The translations under genes and the position numbers were made by a program. This document shows, one piece after another, positions 27,812 to 37,425 of a DNA stretch of 64,000 nt. Under the pieces are notes generated by a model. It was not told the origin of the DNA and did no database searches. It saw only the letters and a program-made list of their open reading frames with translations. The stretch comes from Shouchella clausii (lineage in GTDB: Bacteria; Bacillota; Bacilli; Bacillales; Bacillaceae_D), in assembly GCF_002250115.1 (NCBI RefSeq), contig NZ_CP019985.1:4453460-4517459 (forward strand), given 5' to 3'. The number at the start of each line of letters is the position of its first letter. The first letter of the stretch is position 1.

Positions 27812-29467
27812 CTAATTTGAAATTTCTACATGTTTCAAGCTCTCGCTTGTTGACGGGTGCGGAACATAGCCGGAAATGGTGTCGACGCCAGCGAGCGCAG
27901 GAATGGCGTGGACAAGAGGCACCATTGGCGCTTCCTCATGAATAATCAATTGCGCTTCTTCGTACAATGCTGCCCGCTCCTCTGGATCAATCGTCGTCTT
28001 TGCTTCCGCTAACAAGGCATCGACTTCTTCATGGCTAAAAAACATTTGGTTGCTGCCAGGAATACCGTCTGTAGACAACAAGCTGCCGAGGAAATAATCA
28101 GGGTCGCCATTAACGCCAGACCAGCCAAGCATGAACATATCTTGATAGCCAAGCTCGATTTCCTCAAGGTACGTTGCCCATTCTTTTGTAACGATATTAG
28201 CGGTAATGTTTAATTCACTCAGGGCATCTTGGATCACCACCGCTGCCTGTTCAGGATCAGGCATGTAAGGGCGGCTCACCGGCATCGTCCACAAATCAAA
28301 TTCAAATCCATCGCCATAACCAGCTTCTTCGAGCAATTCTTTTGCTTTATCCATATCATATTCATAGGCGACAACGTCATCATTGTGGCCAAGGTAGTCT
28401 TTCGGTACAGCATTGGCAGCAGGCTCTGCCAATCCACCGTAAATATTATTAATAATTTCGTTTTTATCAATGGCGTGGTTAATAGCCTGGCGTACGCGGA
28501 CATCATCAAATGGCTCTTTTTCTATGTTGAATCCTAGATAGCCAACGTTGTTTGGCGTCCGTTCAAACGTTGTTAATCCTGCTTGTCCTTCAATCATGGC
28601 GGCATCATCAGGGGCAAGGCCATCCATTAAATCAATTTCGCCAGATTGGAGCGCTGTTAAGCGCGCTGAGTTATCAGGGATCACTTGGAAAGTGACGCCA
28701 TCTAGTTTTGGCAAGCCATCCTGCCAATAATCTTCATTTTTCTCGAGGACAATGCTCGCGTCTTTTGTCCAACTGACAAATTTGAACGGCCCTGTACCAA
28801 CTGGATTTTCATCAATATCAGCGCCATATTCTTCAAGGGCTGCTGGAGATGTTATCGCAAAATAGCTCATTCCCATGTTTTGTAAAAATGAACCAAGGGG
28901 TTTGGACAGGATAAACTCGACTTCATAATCACTAATGACGTTAATTTCCTCAATCACATGGCCTTCATCGCCTTTAAAACCGCCGAACTGAGTGCCGTAT
29001 ACACTGTAACTGTACCCCTCATCGGTAAAGGCATACTGATGGTCTGGGTCAGCCCAGCGCTCAAAATTTGTTTTCACCGCATCAGCGTTAAATGGCGTGC
29101 CATCGTGAAACGTAACGCCTTCTTGTAAATAGAACACATAACGGAGCCCATCGTCATCAACGTCCCAATCTTTAGCAAGCCCTGGCTCCAGTTCAAATGA
29201 ATCATCGGCAAATTCAATCAGCGTTTCATAAATTTGTTTGGTCACACGGGACGATTCCCCGTCTGTAACCGAAGCATAATCAAGGCTTTGCGAGTCGCCG
29301 CCACGGGCAAAAATAAGCGTGCCCCCGCTGCTGCTTTCTTCACCGCCGTTGTTGTTTTGTTCCCCAGTTCCATTTCCATCTGTGCCTGTTTCATCGCCTC
29401 CGCATGCACCAAGGACAAAGACGGCTAACAACGCCGCAGAGAAAAGAGGCATTTTTGCTTTTTTCAT
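27812..29467 (-). CDS. dppA: Peptide-binding lipoprotein (SBP family 5)
   Basis: A 551-residue lipoprotein: signal peptide with lipobox LGAC (Cys22), an acidic Gly/Asn/Ser linker (about 25-50), then the family 5 binding fold. Family signs are [20 protein letters not shown] and [20 protein letters not shown]. It delivers short peptides, or possibly another family 5 ligand such as glutathione or nickel chelates, to the DppBCDF complex. It sits in the middle of the operon, with its start overlapping the dppF stop (ATGA). Confidence 0.9.
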   Translation of the reverse strand: MKKAKMPLFSAALLAVFVLGACGGDETGTDGNGTGEQNNNGGEESSSGGTLIFARGGDSQSLDYASVTDGESSRVTKQIYETLIEFADDSFELEPGLAKDWDVDDDGLRYVFYLQEGVTFHDGTPFNADAVKTNFERWADPDHQYAFTDEGYSYSVYGTQFGGFKGDEGHVIEEINVISDYEVEFILSKPLGSFLQNMGMSYFAITSPAALEEYGADIDENPVGTGPFKFVSWTKDASIVLEKNEDYWQDGLPKLDGVTFQVIPDNSARLTALQSGEIDLMDGLAPDDAAMIEGQAGLTTFERTPNNVGYLGFNIEKEPFDDVRVRQAINHAIDKNEIINNIYGGLAEPAANAVPKDYLGHNDDVVAYEYDMDKAKELLEEAGYGDGFEFDLWTMPVSRPYMPDPEQAAVVIQDALSELNITANIVTKEWATYLEEIELGYQDMFMLGWSGVNGDPDYFLGSLLSTDGIPGSNQMFFSHEEVDALLAEAKTTIDPEERAALYEEAQLIIHEEAPMVPLVHAIPALAGVDTISGYVPHPSTSESLKHVEISN

Positions 29468-30462
29468 TTGGTCATCTCCTTTTCGTTGGTTTCATTGTAC
29501 AAATGGCACGCTGTAAACTGGCCATTGCCGACGTCACGCCAAACAGGCGTTTTTGTTTTGCATATGTCCATACACGAGGGACAGCGCGTGTGGAACGTAC
29601 AGCCACTTGGCGGATTTGACGGGCTTGGCACATCGCCAGTAAGAACAATCCGTTCATTCTTAATGTCTGGGTCAGGAACGGGAACGGCCGACAATAATGC
29701 TTTTGTATACGGATGCTTCGGCGTCTCATATAACGTGTCTTTGTCCGCCAATTCGACAAGCCGCCCAAGATACATCACACCGACACGGTCACTGATATGC
29801 TTGACGACGCTTAAATCATGGGCAATAAACAAATATGTAAGCTTAAATTCGTCTTTTAATCGTTCCATTAAATTTAAAATTTGTGACTGCACTGAAACGT
29901 CTAATGCGGAAACTGGCTCATCGCAAATCACAAGTTTTGGGTTTACCGCGAGCGCCCTGGCAATACCAATCCGTTGGCGCTGGCCGCCGCTAAACTGATG
30001 AGGGTAACGCTTTGCATGTTCTGGACGCAAGCCCACCGTTTCTAAAAGCTCTGCGACTTTCTGTTTTCGTTCTTCCTTCGTGCCAATGCCATGTACGTTT
30101 AAAGGCTCGCTTATGATTTTTTCAACTGTGTGCCGTGGATTCAGGGAAGCATATGGATCTTGGAAAATCATTTGCATATCTCGGCGCAATTTTCGTACAT
30201 CTTCAGCAGACAAAGCCGTCACTTTTTGACCGTTAAAAACGACTTCCCCTTCCGTCGGCTCGATTAAGCGCAAAATCGACTTCCCCGTCGTCGACTTTCC
30301 GCAGCCTGATTCGCCAACAATTCCTAAAATTTCGCCTTCCCTGACCGAAAATGTCACTCCGTCTACTGCTTTCACTTCTCCGATTTTTCTGGAAAATATG
30401 CCCCCATTAATAGAAAAATACGTTTTTAACTGCTTTACTTCCAAAATCGGCTTAGCCGGCAT
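29464..30462 (-). CDS. dppF: Peptide ABC transporter ATP-binding protein (DppF/OppF type)
   Basis: A 332-residue ATPase with Walker [14 protein letters not shown], signature [15 protein letters not shown] and Walker [13 protein letters not shown]. The C-terminal oligopeptide-transporter extension holds Cys residues ([20 protein letters not shown]) as in family members that carry an iron-sulfur cluster. The frame opens at 30501, but AAGGAGG is correctly spaced for ATG 30462. It overlaps dppD by 11 bases. Confidence 0.9.
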   Translation of the reverse strand: MPAKPILEVKQLKTYFSINGGIFSRKIGEVKAVDGVTFSVREGEILGIVGESGCGKSTTGKSILRLIEPTEGEVVFNGQKVTALSAEDVRKLRRDMQMIFQDPYASLNPRHTVEKIISEPLNVHGIGTKEERKQKVAELLETVGLRPEHAKRYPHQFSGGQRQRIGIARALAVNPKLVICDEPVSALDVSVQSQILNLMERLKDEFKLTYLFIAHDLSVVKHISDRVGVMYLGRLVELADKDTLYETPKHPYTKALLSAVPVPDPDIKNERIVLTGDVPSPSNPPSGCTFHTRCPSCMDICKTKTPVWRDVGNGQFTACHLYNETNEKEMTK

Positions 30463-31441
30463 CTTCGTTGCCTCCTTCGTATAGCAAACAACGGCAAGCA
30501 TGGCCGTCCTCTAGCTCAAGAAGCGCTGGATTTTTCTGAAAACAGGCCTCAAAAGCAAATTCGCAGCGTTCAGCAAAACGGCAACCTTGTTTAATTGCTC
30601 CTGGCTGTGGGACAGTGCCTGGAATCGAATACAATTGCTGTTTTCGCTCTGTAAGCTTTGGCAGCGAACGGATAAGTCCCTGTGTATACGGATGTTTCGG
30701 CTGTTTTAAAATCGTCCGCACAGTCCCTTCTTCCACGACTTGTCCAGCATACATGACAACGACCCGGTGGCAAATGTCGGCAACAACGCCTAAGTCATGG
30801 GTAATGAGCAAAATCGCCATTCCTTTTTGTTCATTCAACGATTTCATTAAATCCAGAATTTGCGCTTGTATCGTGACATCGAGCGCCGTTGTCGGTTCAT
30901 CTGCAATAAGCACTTCTGGATCGCAAGACATTGCCATCGCAATCATAATCCGCTGCCGCATTCCGCCTGAAAGCTGGTGGGGATACTCATGAATGATTTC
31001 CTCCGCTCGCGGTATGCCGACATCGCGTACTAGTTGAATCGCTTTGGCACGGGCTTCTTTTTTGCTGATTTTGTTATGGTTGCGAATCGCCTCAATCAGT
31101 TGGTTTCCAATTGTAAACAGAGGGTTAAGGGACGTCATCGGCTCTTGGAAAATCATTGAGATTTCTTTTCCTCTTACACGTTTCATTCGCTTGGCCTTTG
31201 CTTTGGCAATGTTTTCGCCTTTATAGAGGATTTCGCCACCGGCAATTTTTCCAGGCGGACTCGGAATTAACTGCATAATCGACAGCGACGTTACGCTTTT
31301 GCCGCAGCCAGATTCACCGACAATCCCTAACACTTCCCCTTTTCGGACATGAAGGCTGACGCCGTCTACTGCAGGAACGGCTGTTTTGCCAGACTGGAAC
31401 GTTGTCTGCAAATCTTTAAGCTCTAACACCACTTGTTCCAT
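30452..31441 (-). CDS. dppD: Peptide ABC transporter ATP-binding protein (DppD/OppD type)
   Basis: A 329-residue ATPase and first gene of the operon. Walker A is GESGCGKSV, the signature [16 protein letters not shown] and Walker [15 protein letters not shown]. The C-terminal extension has [17 protein letters not shown], again Cys-rich. AAGGAGG lies six bases before ATG 31441, so I prefer this to the ATG at 31447, which abuts the ribosome site. Having the two ATPase genes first is unusual compared with opp/dpp operons that begin with the binding protein. Confidence 0.9.
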   Translation of the reverse strand: MEQVVLELKDLQTTFQSGKTAVPAVDGVSLHVRKGEVLGIVGESGCGKSVTSLSIMQLIPSPPGKIAGGEILYKGENIAKAKAKRMKRVRGKEISMIFQEPMTSLNPLFTIGNQLIEAIRNHNKISKKEARAKAIQLVRDVGIPRAEEIIHEYPHQLSGGMRQRIMIAMAMSCDPEVLIADEPTTALDVTIQAQILDLMKSLNEQKGMAILLITHDLGVVADICHRVVVMYAGQVVEEGTVRTILKQPKHPYTQGLIRSLPKLTERKQQLYSIPGTVPQPGAIKQGCRFAERCEFAFEACFQKNPALLELEDGHACRCLLYEGGNEDAG

Positions 31442-31695
31442 CGGCATCCTCCTTTTTCAAAAGTATCGAAATATATCTTTTAAGATACATAAGTTTTCAT
31501 AATAAAGCAATAAATTTTTACACTTTTATTATTATTTTTCCTTCATTTTTAATTCTCTATGTTATGTTTTCTAACAAGGATCGTTTTTTACGCTTTTTTC
31601 TTTACAATTCGTTTTTTCACTTACAAACCCTTCCTGTCTTAATTAGTTGCATGTTTCGATTTTCCTTCTATGAATTTCCCTTCTTTTCCTTATTC
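31442..31695. other. AT-rich upstream region of the dpp operon
   Basis: About 250 very AT-rich bases hold the operon's promoter. On the minus strand TTGCTT, 17 bases, TATCTT is one candidate. A perfect 14-bp palindrome TATCTTTTAAGATA (31474-31487) sits about 40 bases before the start codon and may be an operator. No gene was seen. Confidence 0.35.
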
Positions 31696-31733
31696 AAAAA
31701 AACAACGGGCTAAAAACGAGCCCGTTGTTTTTT
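31696..31733. terminator. Bidirectional terminator after the large membrane protein gene
   Basis: An 11-bp perfect stem AACAACGGGCT/AGCCCGTTGTT flanked by A7 and T6, 22 bases after the stop at 31756 on the minus strand. Confidence 0.92.
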
Positions 31734-31755
31734 CGTCTGCGTCTTTATTCTGTTC

Positions 31756-33585
31756 TTACTCGGCTCCTGCTTCACTGTCTGTCTCTTGTTCAGGACCGTT
31801 TTGGTTTTCTGGTTCTCCACCTGTTTGCGTTTCATCGAGTTCAAATTCTTCCACTTCGCCAAATTCGTCATCGACGGTTGCATTCGTAAATTCAATGACT
31901 TGCAATACATTTTCTTCTGTATCGACCACAATTGCTTCAATCTCATCGCCTGGCTCAATAAACACCGCATTGGCGCTAGTAGTGACGTCAAATTCAAGCA
32001 CACGGCTCTCCCCTTCTAGCAACACTTGCAAAAAGCGGCTATTAAATGTATCGCTTACCCGGTATACCGTACCAGAGACAGTTTCTTGCTCGTATAAATC
32101 GGTCGGGATATAGTCATCATCCGCCAAATCAGTCGCCAACATTTGCCGATAATTATGAAAGGCTTCTTCGCGGGATGCGCCTCTTGCCACGCTAGAAGAA
32201 TCGGCGTGTACCATCGCAATTTCACGCATTAAGCCACTTTGGTCGACAACGGGCACGACCCACGTATAATTGTCGTAAACCGAATAAAGAACAGGTTGCG
32301 TTCCCTCCCACTGTTCACGTTGGTAGGAACGGTTGACAGCATCAAGAGCTCCACGGGCATTTGTCATGCCTGAATTGCCCGTATAATAGGTTGCTTCCCC
32401 TGTTTGCGCATTTACCATTGTAAAGCCAACCATCGCATTTGAATCTTGATTTGGCCGCATATGGTCGATCATCCAGTACATATCGCCATCAGCCCCTAAT
32501 ACGCCGATCATTTCCTCGTCGCTTGTCGGTTGGTGCACGCCTTCCTTCGCAAACAACGCGTTGATTAAGCCGTTGCTGTAAGTGCCAAACCAGTTCGCAT
32601 AATCGAGGGCGATGCGGTAATCAATCGCATTGTCGACAAACTCAGGCTGTTCCCCTAATCGATACTGTTCCATATCCCCCGTCACCGCATCGACCAAAAT
32701 CACGCCGTCTGCTTTCGGGGCTGTGCGGTAGTGTTTGTAATAAGCATACGAATAGGCATAATACGGGTTGCCATCATCATCTGGTTCAAACGAATAGTCA
32801 AGTAAAATGATATCACCATATGCTTTACGGACATGGCGGTCAAGGTTCTCACCAAAAAAAGCACTCGGCACGTATTTCATTTCATAGTCATCAACAAGCT
32901 GTGCTTCCGCATTCGGATTCTCAGCACTAACCATGACATAGCCTGGTGCATGGTCAGCGCGCAGCCACCGCCAAATACTCGAATATTCAATCGGCGATAC
33001 CCAGAACAGTTCGTCATTGATTTTCTGGATGCTCGTTTCCCCTAATTCATAAAACGAGTAATTGTCAATGTTGCCAAAGACGATTTCCGATTTGTAGCGT
33101 GCATATGTATAAGGCACGGAACGAACCCCGTCTTCTGTCACCGATTCAATTTGCTCTTCACTTACCTCAAATTCACCAAGCTGTGCGAGTTCTTTCGTTA
33201 CGGTCAATGGATACACATAATTCATTGCTAACAAACCAAGCAAAAGCAAAACGCCAATGCCGCTTTCCTTTCCGACAGAAAAACTTGGTTTTTTTAACTT
33301 TTTCACCTTGCTGCCTGATTTTTTGCTTGGTTTCGGAACGACATGAAATAGCCCGGAAACAATTAAATTGATCGCGACAACAAAGCCAAACGTATTTAAT
33401 AGGCCAGTGACACTAACGTCAATTAACCATACATAAATAAATAGAAAGCTAAGTACAAGTCCAAATAAATAACGGGCTCCTTGTGCATACAACCACGATT
33501 TCTGTCTCTCTTTTAAGCGATTGGCCCATGTAAATACATTTAAATTGACACACGTTAAAGCCATGATCAAAATCCAACTAAGCAT
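31756..33585 (-). CDS. Large membrane-anchored protein of unknown function
   Basis: A 609-residue protein with four predicted membrane helices at the N-terminus (about 1-20, 38-55, 58-80 and, after a basic stretch with KKSGSKVKKLKKPS, 108-130). A long domain of about 400 residues follows, probably outside the cell and rich in Tyr and Asp. Residues near VDAVTGDMEQYRLGEQPEF and VNAQTGEATYYTGN look like two related PepSY-like units. The last 60 residues are very acidic (ETQTGG, PENQNGPEQETD). GGGGGAG precedes ATG 33585, so the longer frame from 33609 is not used. It is monocistronic with its own terminator. I do not recognise the family. Confidence 0.7.
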   Translation of the reverse strand: MLSWILIMALTCVNLNVFTWANRLKERQKSWLYAQGARYLFGLVLSFLFIYVWLIDVSVTGLLNTFGFVVAINLIVSGLFHVVPKPSKKSGSKVKKLKKPSFSVGKESGIGVLLLLGLLAMNYVYPLTVTKELAQLGEFEVSEEQIESVTEDGVRSVPYTYARYKSEIVFGNIDNYSFYELGETSIQKINDELFWVSPIEYSSIWRWLRADHAPGYVMVSAENPNAEAQLVDDYEMKYVPSAFFGENLDRHVRKAYGDIILLDYSFEPDDDGNPYYAYSYAYYKHYRTAPKADGVILVDAVTGDMEQYRLGEQPEFVDNAIDYRIALDYANWFGTYSNGLINALFAKEGVHQPTSDEEMIGVLGADGDMYWMIDHMRPNQDSNAMVGFTMVNAQTGEATYYTGNSGMTNARGALDAVNRSYQREQWEGTQPVLYSVYDNYTWVVPVVDQSGLMREIAMVHADSSSVARGASREEAFHNYRQMLATDLADDDYIPTDLYEQETVSGTVYRVSDTFNSRFLQVLLEGESRVLEFDVTTSANAVFIEPGDEIEAIVVDTEENVLQVIEFTNATVDDEFGEVEEFELDETQTGGEPENQNGPEQETDSEAGAE

Positions 33586-33665
33586 ATCTTTCTCCCCCTC
33601 TCCTTCCATTTATACGCATGCTGGCGCTAAAAAGTTTCATAGAAATAAGGCTTGTCCCTTGGATT
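33586..33665. other. Leader of the large membrane protein gene
   Basis: Short intergenic stretch with no confident promoter or hairpin. It separates the unknown membrane protein gene from the gene remnants upstream. Confidence 0.2.
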
Positions 33666-33795
33666 CTAATTGCACTTAGTCACCTTCCCTTGATGAAACA
33701 CTATCTTCCATTTTCCTTGCTTGTTTGGCCATATCGAACTGCGAAGCGTCCTCCTGCCGCTGTTTTCGTTAATGATGTTCCCTGAAAAGCCTTAT
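33666..33795 (-). pseudogene. C-terminal remnant of a DUF4440 (NTF2-like) gene
   Basis: On the minus strand an open stretch of about 41 codons ends SGRRTLRSSIWPNKQGKWKI then VFHQGKVTKCN and a stop. LRSSIW plus W.IVFHQG is the typical end of DUF4440/SnoaL-like proteins of 120-130 residues. The first two thirds are missing and there is no start site, so this is a deletion remnant. Its 5' end abuts the start of another broken gene. Confidence 0.5.
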
Positions 33796-33822
33796 GAACA
33801 GACGGTTTGTTTCTAATTCCAT
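33769..33822 (-). pseudogene. N-terminal remnant of a GNAT acetyltransferase gene
   Basis: GGGAGG precedes an ATG at 33822 that opens MELETNRLFIRLFREHH and then meets a stop. LETNRL.IR.FRE is the usual first strand of RimJ/RimL-type acetyltransferases. The frame runs into the DUF4440 remnant, as if a deletion joined the start of one gene to the end of another. Confidence 0.45.
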
Positions 33823-33857
33823 GGTCTTCCTCCCTTTTATCCTGTTTCCTCGTTTCC

Positions 33858-33891
33858 TTGACAGAAATACAAATAGCCTTTACGATATAAT
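33858..33891 (+). promoter_or_regulatory. Promoter of the YeeE/YedE gene
   Basis: A perfect -35 TTGACA (33858-33863), 17 bases, and TACGAT (33881-33886). A perfect TATAAT (33886-33891) overlaps it but at a spacing of 22. Confidence 0.55.
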
Positions 33892-33926
33892 TCGGACTAA
33901 ATTAATAAGATTAGAAGGTGATTTTG

Positions 33927-35174
33927 TTGTCTGTAATCGCATCATCGCAACCGCACCGAGACATCCAACAGAACAAAGCACCCGCTTTAAACCGCCCACA
34001 AAACCGGCTTGTCATTGGCGGCCTTGTGGTCGCGGCAGCGTTCACACTATTTTTGGCTTTTACACAAAATATTGTCCAACCGCTGCTCCTTGTCATCGGT
34101 TTAGGGCTTGGGTATACGTTGTTCCATGCTCGTTTCGGCTTTACATCGGCTTTTCGGCGCCTAGCCTCTGTCGGCAACGGCCAAGCCATCCGTGCCCATA
34201 TGGTCATGCTTGCTGTTGCTTGCTCTTTATTTGCGCCGATTCTCGCAATAGGCACAACTTTCTTTGGCGCTGAGGCAACAGGCAACGTCTCGCCTGTTGG
34301 CGTCAGTTTGATTGTCGGTGCCTTTTTGTTCGGCATCGGCATGCAGCTTGGCGGCGGCTGTGCCTCAGGGACTTTGTATGCCGTTGGCGGCGGCCGTTCT
34401 GTTATGTTTATTACGCTATTATTCTTTATCATCGGCTCAACGATTGGCGCCGCACACTTTAACTTTTGGATGAACGATATGCCAGCCGCAGAACCGTTTT
34501 CCCTCGCTACGTCGACGAACCTTGGTTACGGCGGGGCTTGGCTCGTATCGTTGTTGATTTTTGGAGCCGCCATTCTGTTGTCGCTCTGGATTGAGAAAAA
34601 ACGCAACCCGCCGAAAATGGCTGCTTTGCCGTCAGCAAGTGGGTGGAAACGGATTTTTCGCGGTTCGTGGCCACTTATGGCCGCTGCAGTTGCCTTAGCA
34701 GTGCTTAATGCGCTCACTCTTCTTACGCGCGGTTCGCCATGGGGTGTGACGTCAGCTTTCACGCTCTGGGGCTCAAAAGCAGCAGATGCGCTTGGATTTA
34801 ATGTAGAAAGTTGGGGTTACTGGCAAGGCAACGTTGACGCGCTCCATGCGTCCATTTTCGCCGATACGACAACCGTATTGAACTTTGGCGTCATTTTAGG
34901 AGCCTTTATTGCGTCTGCCGCAGGTGGCTTATTCAAATTCTCAAACATTACCGCCAAAAATGCCGCAGCGTCCGTAATTGGCGGATTGCTTATGGGCTAC
35001 GGCGCACGCCTTGCTTTTGGCTGTAACGTCGGCGCTTATTTTAGCGGTATTGCTTCCTTTAGTGCCCATGGCTATATTTGGGGGGTAATGGCACTTGGCG
35101 GTACCTTTTTGGCTCTGTATTTACGGCCTCTTTTTGGCCTTTCCGTGCCAAAACCGAAAGACACATTTTGTTAA
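33927..35174 (+). CDS. YeeE/YedE family sulfur (thiosulfate-type) transporter
   Basis: A 415-residue membrane protein with about nine to ten helices, of the family that includes the thiosulfate channel TsuA. Two repeats each bear the family Cys motif: GGGCASGTLYAVGGG (about residue 150) and AFGCNVGAYFSGIASFSAHG near the C-terminus. The likely start is TTG 33927, six bases after AAGGTG; the open frame itself begins with GTG 33918. It should import thiosulfate or a related reduced sulfur compound. No TusA-like partner gene is adjacent. Confidence 0.82.
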   Translation: MSVIASSQPHRDIQQNKAPALNRPQNRLVIGGLVVAAAFTLFLAFTQNIVQPLLLVIGLGLGYTLFHARFGFTSAFRRLASVGNGQAIRAHMVMLAVACSLFAPILAIGTTFFGAEATGNVSPVGVSLIVGAFLFGIGMQLGGGCASGTLYAVGGGRSVMFITLLFFIIGSTIGAAHFNFWMNDMPAAEPFSLATSTNLGYGGAWLVSLLIFGAAILLSLWIEKKRNPPKMAALPSASGWKRIFRGSWPLMAAAVALAVLNALTLLTRGSPWGVTSAFTLWGSKAADALGFNVESWGYWQGNVDALHASIFADTTTVLNFGVILGAFIASAAGGLFKFSNITAKNAAASVIGGLLMGYGARLAFGCNVGAYFSGIASFSAHGYIWGVMALGGTFLALYLRPLFGLSVPKPKDTFC

Positions 35175-35178
35175 ACTG

Positions 35179-35212
35179 AACCGGCTTGGGAATCTTTCCT
35201 AGCCGGTTTTTT
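35179..35212 (+). terminator. Terminator of the YeeE/YedE gene
   Basis: Stem AACCGGCT/AGCCGGTT followed by TTTTTT, directly after the stop codon. Confidence 0.9.
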
Positions 35213-35285
35213 GCGCTCTAACGCCTTCAATTAAGGTTATTGTAGCATAGTGGCTGATGGGCAAAAAAAATTTTCTTAAAAAAAC

Positions 35286-35325
35286 AAAAAAAGTTTGGCG
35301 CTGTAATGGACTAAATCGCCAAACT
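35286..35325 (-). terminator. Minus-strand terminator-like hairpin upstream of trpX
   Basis: A perfect 9-bp stem AGTTTGGCG/CGCCAAACT followed on the minus strand by TTTTTTT. No minus-strand gene ends here; TATAAT on the minus strand at 35340-35345 could drive a short RNA ending at this hairpin, but its -35 is poor. Confidence 0.5.
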
Positions 35326-35406
35326 GTTGTATGGTGTTTATTATAGAAATTTTCATTCGATATAATGGCATAATCGTTCTTATTTTAAGGAGTAGGAGGA
35401 CACCCC

Positions 35407-36393
35407 ATGAGAAAACATCTTTTATTGACGGTTGCACTTACATCTATAGCTGGCCTTCTTGTTGCCTGCGGAAGCACAGAGCAATCAGGCGAAGCGGGAG
35501 GAGAACGTGTGGAAATTGGCATTGTCCAGTACGCTGACCACCCTTCATTGGACCAAGCAACAGAAGGGTTCCGCGCAGCGCTTGAGGACTCAGCGCTTAA
35601 CGTAAAATTTGACGAAAACAACGCGAACGGAGATGCCAATACGTTGCAAACGATCGCTGACAAGCTTATTGGCAACGAAGTTGACCTTGTATTTGCCAAT
35701 GCTACGCCAGCAGCACAGATTATGGCCTCTTCGATAACGGAAGTCCCTATTCTGTTTACTTCTGTTACGGACCCTGTAGGGGCTCAACTCGTCGATTCAT
35801 TAGAAGAGCCAGGGGGAAATGTGTCAGGCACGGTTGACTTCCATCCAGAAGCAATTGAAAAATCGATCGCATTAATGGATGAAGAGTTCGACCTCGAACG
35901 GATTGGCATGGTCTATAATGCTGGCGAGCAAAACTCGCAACACCAAGTGAACCTTGCCAAAGAAGCTGCTGAAGCTAGGGGAATGTCCATTGTTGAGGCA
36001 ACTGTGCAAACGTCTGCTGACGTGCAAACGGCAACAGAAAGCTTAATTGGCGAAATCGACGCCCTTTATATCATTACCGATAATGATGTTGTTGCTGGAT
36101 TAGATGCCGTCATCGGCGTCGCTGAAAGGGAGCAATTGCCGTTATTTGTTGGCGAAATCGACTCTGTCGAAGCAGGAGGGCTTGCTGGTTTTGGCTTTTC
36201 TTATTACGACATTGGCTACAAAGCAGGAGAAATGGCCGTTGAGATTTTAAATGATGGAGCCGATGTAAGCACGATGTCCGTTGAGCTGCCACCAGAACTC
36301 AATTTAGTGTTTAACCGCGGTGCGGCGGAACGAATGGGAATTAAATGGCAAGACAATTGGGAAGAGCTTGCTGATGATGTCATCGATGAGTAA
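35407..36393 (+). CDS. trpX: TrpX-like ABC transporter substrate-binding lipoprotein
   Basis: A 328-residue lipoprotein with lipobox LVAC (Cys21) and the PF04392-type binding fold. Family signs are IGIVQYADHPSLDQATEGF, NANGDANTLQTIADKL and ITDNDVVAGLDAVIGVA. Relatives bind tryptophan or tyrosine. The gene opens a three-gene operon with AGGAGG before ATG 35407. I looked for a T-box in the leader, as in streptococcal trpXYZ, and saw none. Confidence 0.82.
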   Translation: MRKHLLLTVALTSIAGLLVACGSTEQSGEAGGERVEIGIVQYADHPSLDQATEGFRAALEDSALNVKFDENNANGDANTLQTIADKLIGNEVDLVFANATPAAQIMASSITEVPILFTSVTDPVGAQLVDSLEEPGGNVSGTVDFHPEAIEKSIALMDEEFDLERIGMVYNAGEQNSQHQVNLAKEAAEARGMSIVEATVQTSADVQTATESLIGEIDALYIITDNDVVAGLDAVIGVAEREQLPLFVGEIDSVEAGGLAGFGFSYYDIGYKAGEMAVEILNDGADVSTMSVELPPELNLVFNRGAAERMGIKWQDNWEELADDVIDE

Positions 36394-36414
36394 CACGAAG
36401 GAAGTGAAAACCGG

Positions 36415-37425
36415 ATGTTTACCGCTGTTTTTGGAGCTGTAGAGCTCGGCTTAATTTATGGAATCATGGCGCTCGGCGTCTACTTGTCATTCCGGATTCT
36501 CGATTTTCCTGATTTGACCGTTGACGGCAGCTACGTAACAGGTGCTGCCGTTGCTGCGATTATGATCACAAGCGGCTACTCGCCATTGCTTGCTACGTTT
36601 TGTGCCCTTGTTGTCGGCTTCATCGCCGGTTGCTTAACAGGAACGCTCCATACAAAAGGGAAAATCAACCCCCTTCTATCCGGAATTTTAATGATGATTG
36701 CTTTATATTCGATTAACTTGCGAATTATGGGCAACAGCCCAAACATCTCGCTTATGCGTGAGGATTCATTGCTGACTATTTTTTCAGACTGGTGGGCAGG
36801 ATTGCCGATTGACAACGCGGTCAATGGCGCCTTAACTTCGATTGGGCTAGGCGCATTTACTCCATCAAGCTGGTCGATACTTGTGTTCGTCATTGTCCTC
36901 GTCTTAGCAGTCAAGCTTGTCATTGACTTCTTTTTAAAAACGGAGTCAGGCCTTGCCTTGCGTGCAACTGGCGACAACCCGAAAATGATCCGCAGCTTAT
37001 CAGCTAACACAGACCGCCTAAAAATTATTGGCCTCGGCATGTCCAATGCCTTCGTTGCACTAGCCGGTGCAACCGCGGCCCAGTATACAAAATTTGCTGA
37101 CGTCAACATGGGCATTGGAATGATTATTATCGGCCTTGCTTCTGTCATTATTGGCGAAGCCCTGTTTGGCAAAGGGTCGCTCGTTAAAATTACATTTGCC
37201 GTCATTATTGGCGCTGTTGTCTACCGCATCATTATTGCACTGGCGCTTCGAGTTGAGTTTTTAGAGGCAGGCGATTTGCGGTTAATCACAGCAGTGATCG
37301 TCATTTGCGCCCTTGTTGTACCAATGCTGATCGAGCAGTCACGCAACAAAAGCCGCAAAGCAAAACGGCTTAAAGCGATTCAGCAAGAAAGAAAGGAGGC
37401 CAGCAGCCTTGCTTCGCCTAAATGA
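36415..37425 (+). CDS. trpY: ABC transporter permease, TrpY-like
   Basis: A 336-residue permease of the branched-chain-type (BPD_transp_2) family with eight to nine helices. Family signs are YGIMALGVYLSFRILDFPDLTVDG (abridged), GLALRATGDNPKMIRSLSAN and a basic C-terminal tail. It lies 21 bases after trpX and overlaps the ATPase gene by 17 bases. Confidence 0.85.
   Translation: MFTAVFGAVELGLIYGIMALGVYLSFRILDFPDLTVDGSYVTGAAVAAIMITSGYSPLLATFCALVVGFIAGCLTGTLHTKGKINPLLSGILMMIALYSINLRIMGNSPNISLMREDSLLTIFSDWWAGLPIDNAVNGALTSIGLGAFTPSSWSILVFVIVLVLAVKLVIDFFLKTESGLALRATGDNPKMIRSLSANTDRLKIIGLGMSNAFVALAGATAAQYTKFADVNMGIGMIIIGLASVIIGEALFGKGSLVKITFAVIIGAVVYRIIIALALRVEFLEAGDLRLITAVIVICALVVPMLIEQSRNKSRKAKRLKAIQQERKEASSLASPK

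Noticed and set aside
35213..35406. T-box or tryptophan riboswitch before trpX
   Set aside because: No AGGGUGG-type T-box sequence or matching stems; the region is also too short.
36576..37205. 209-codon minus-strand frame opposite trpY
   Set aside because: Mirror of the permease gene; no independent support.
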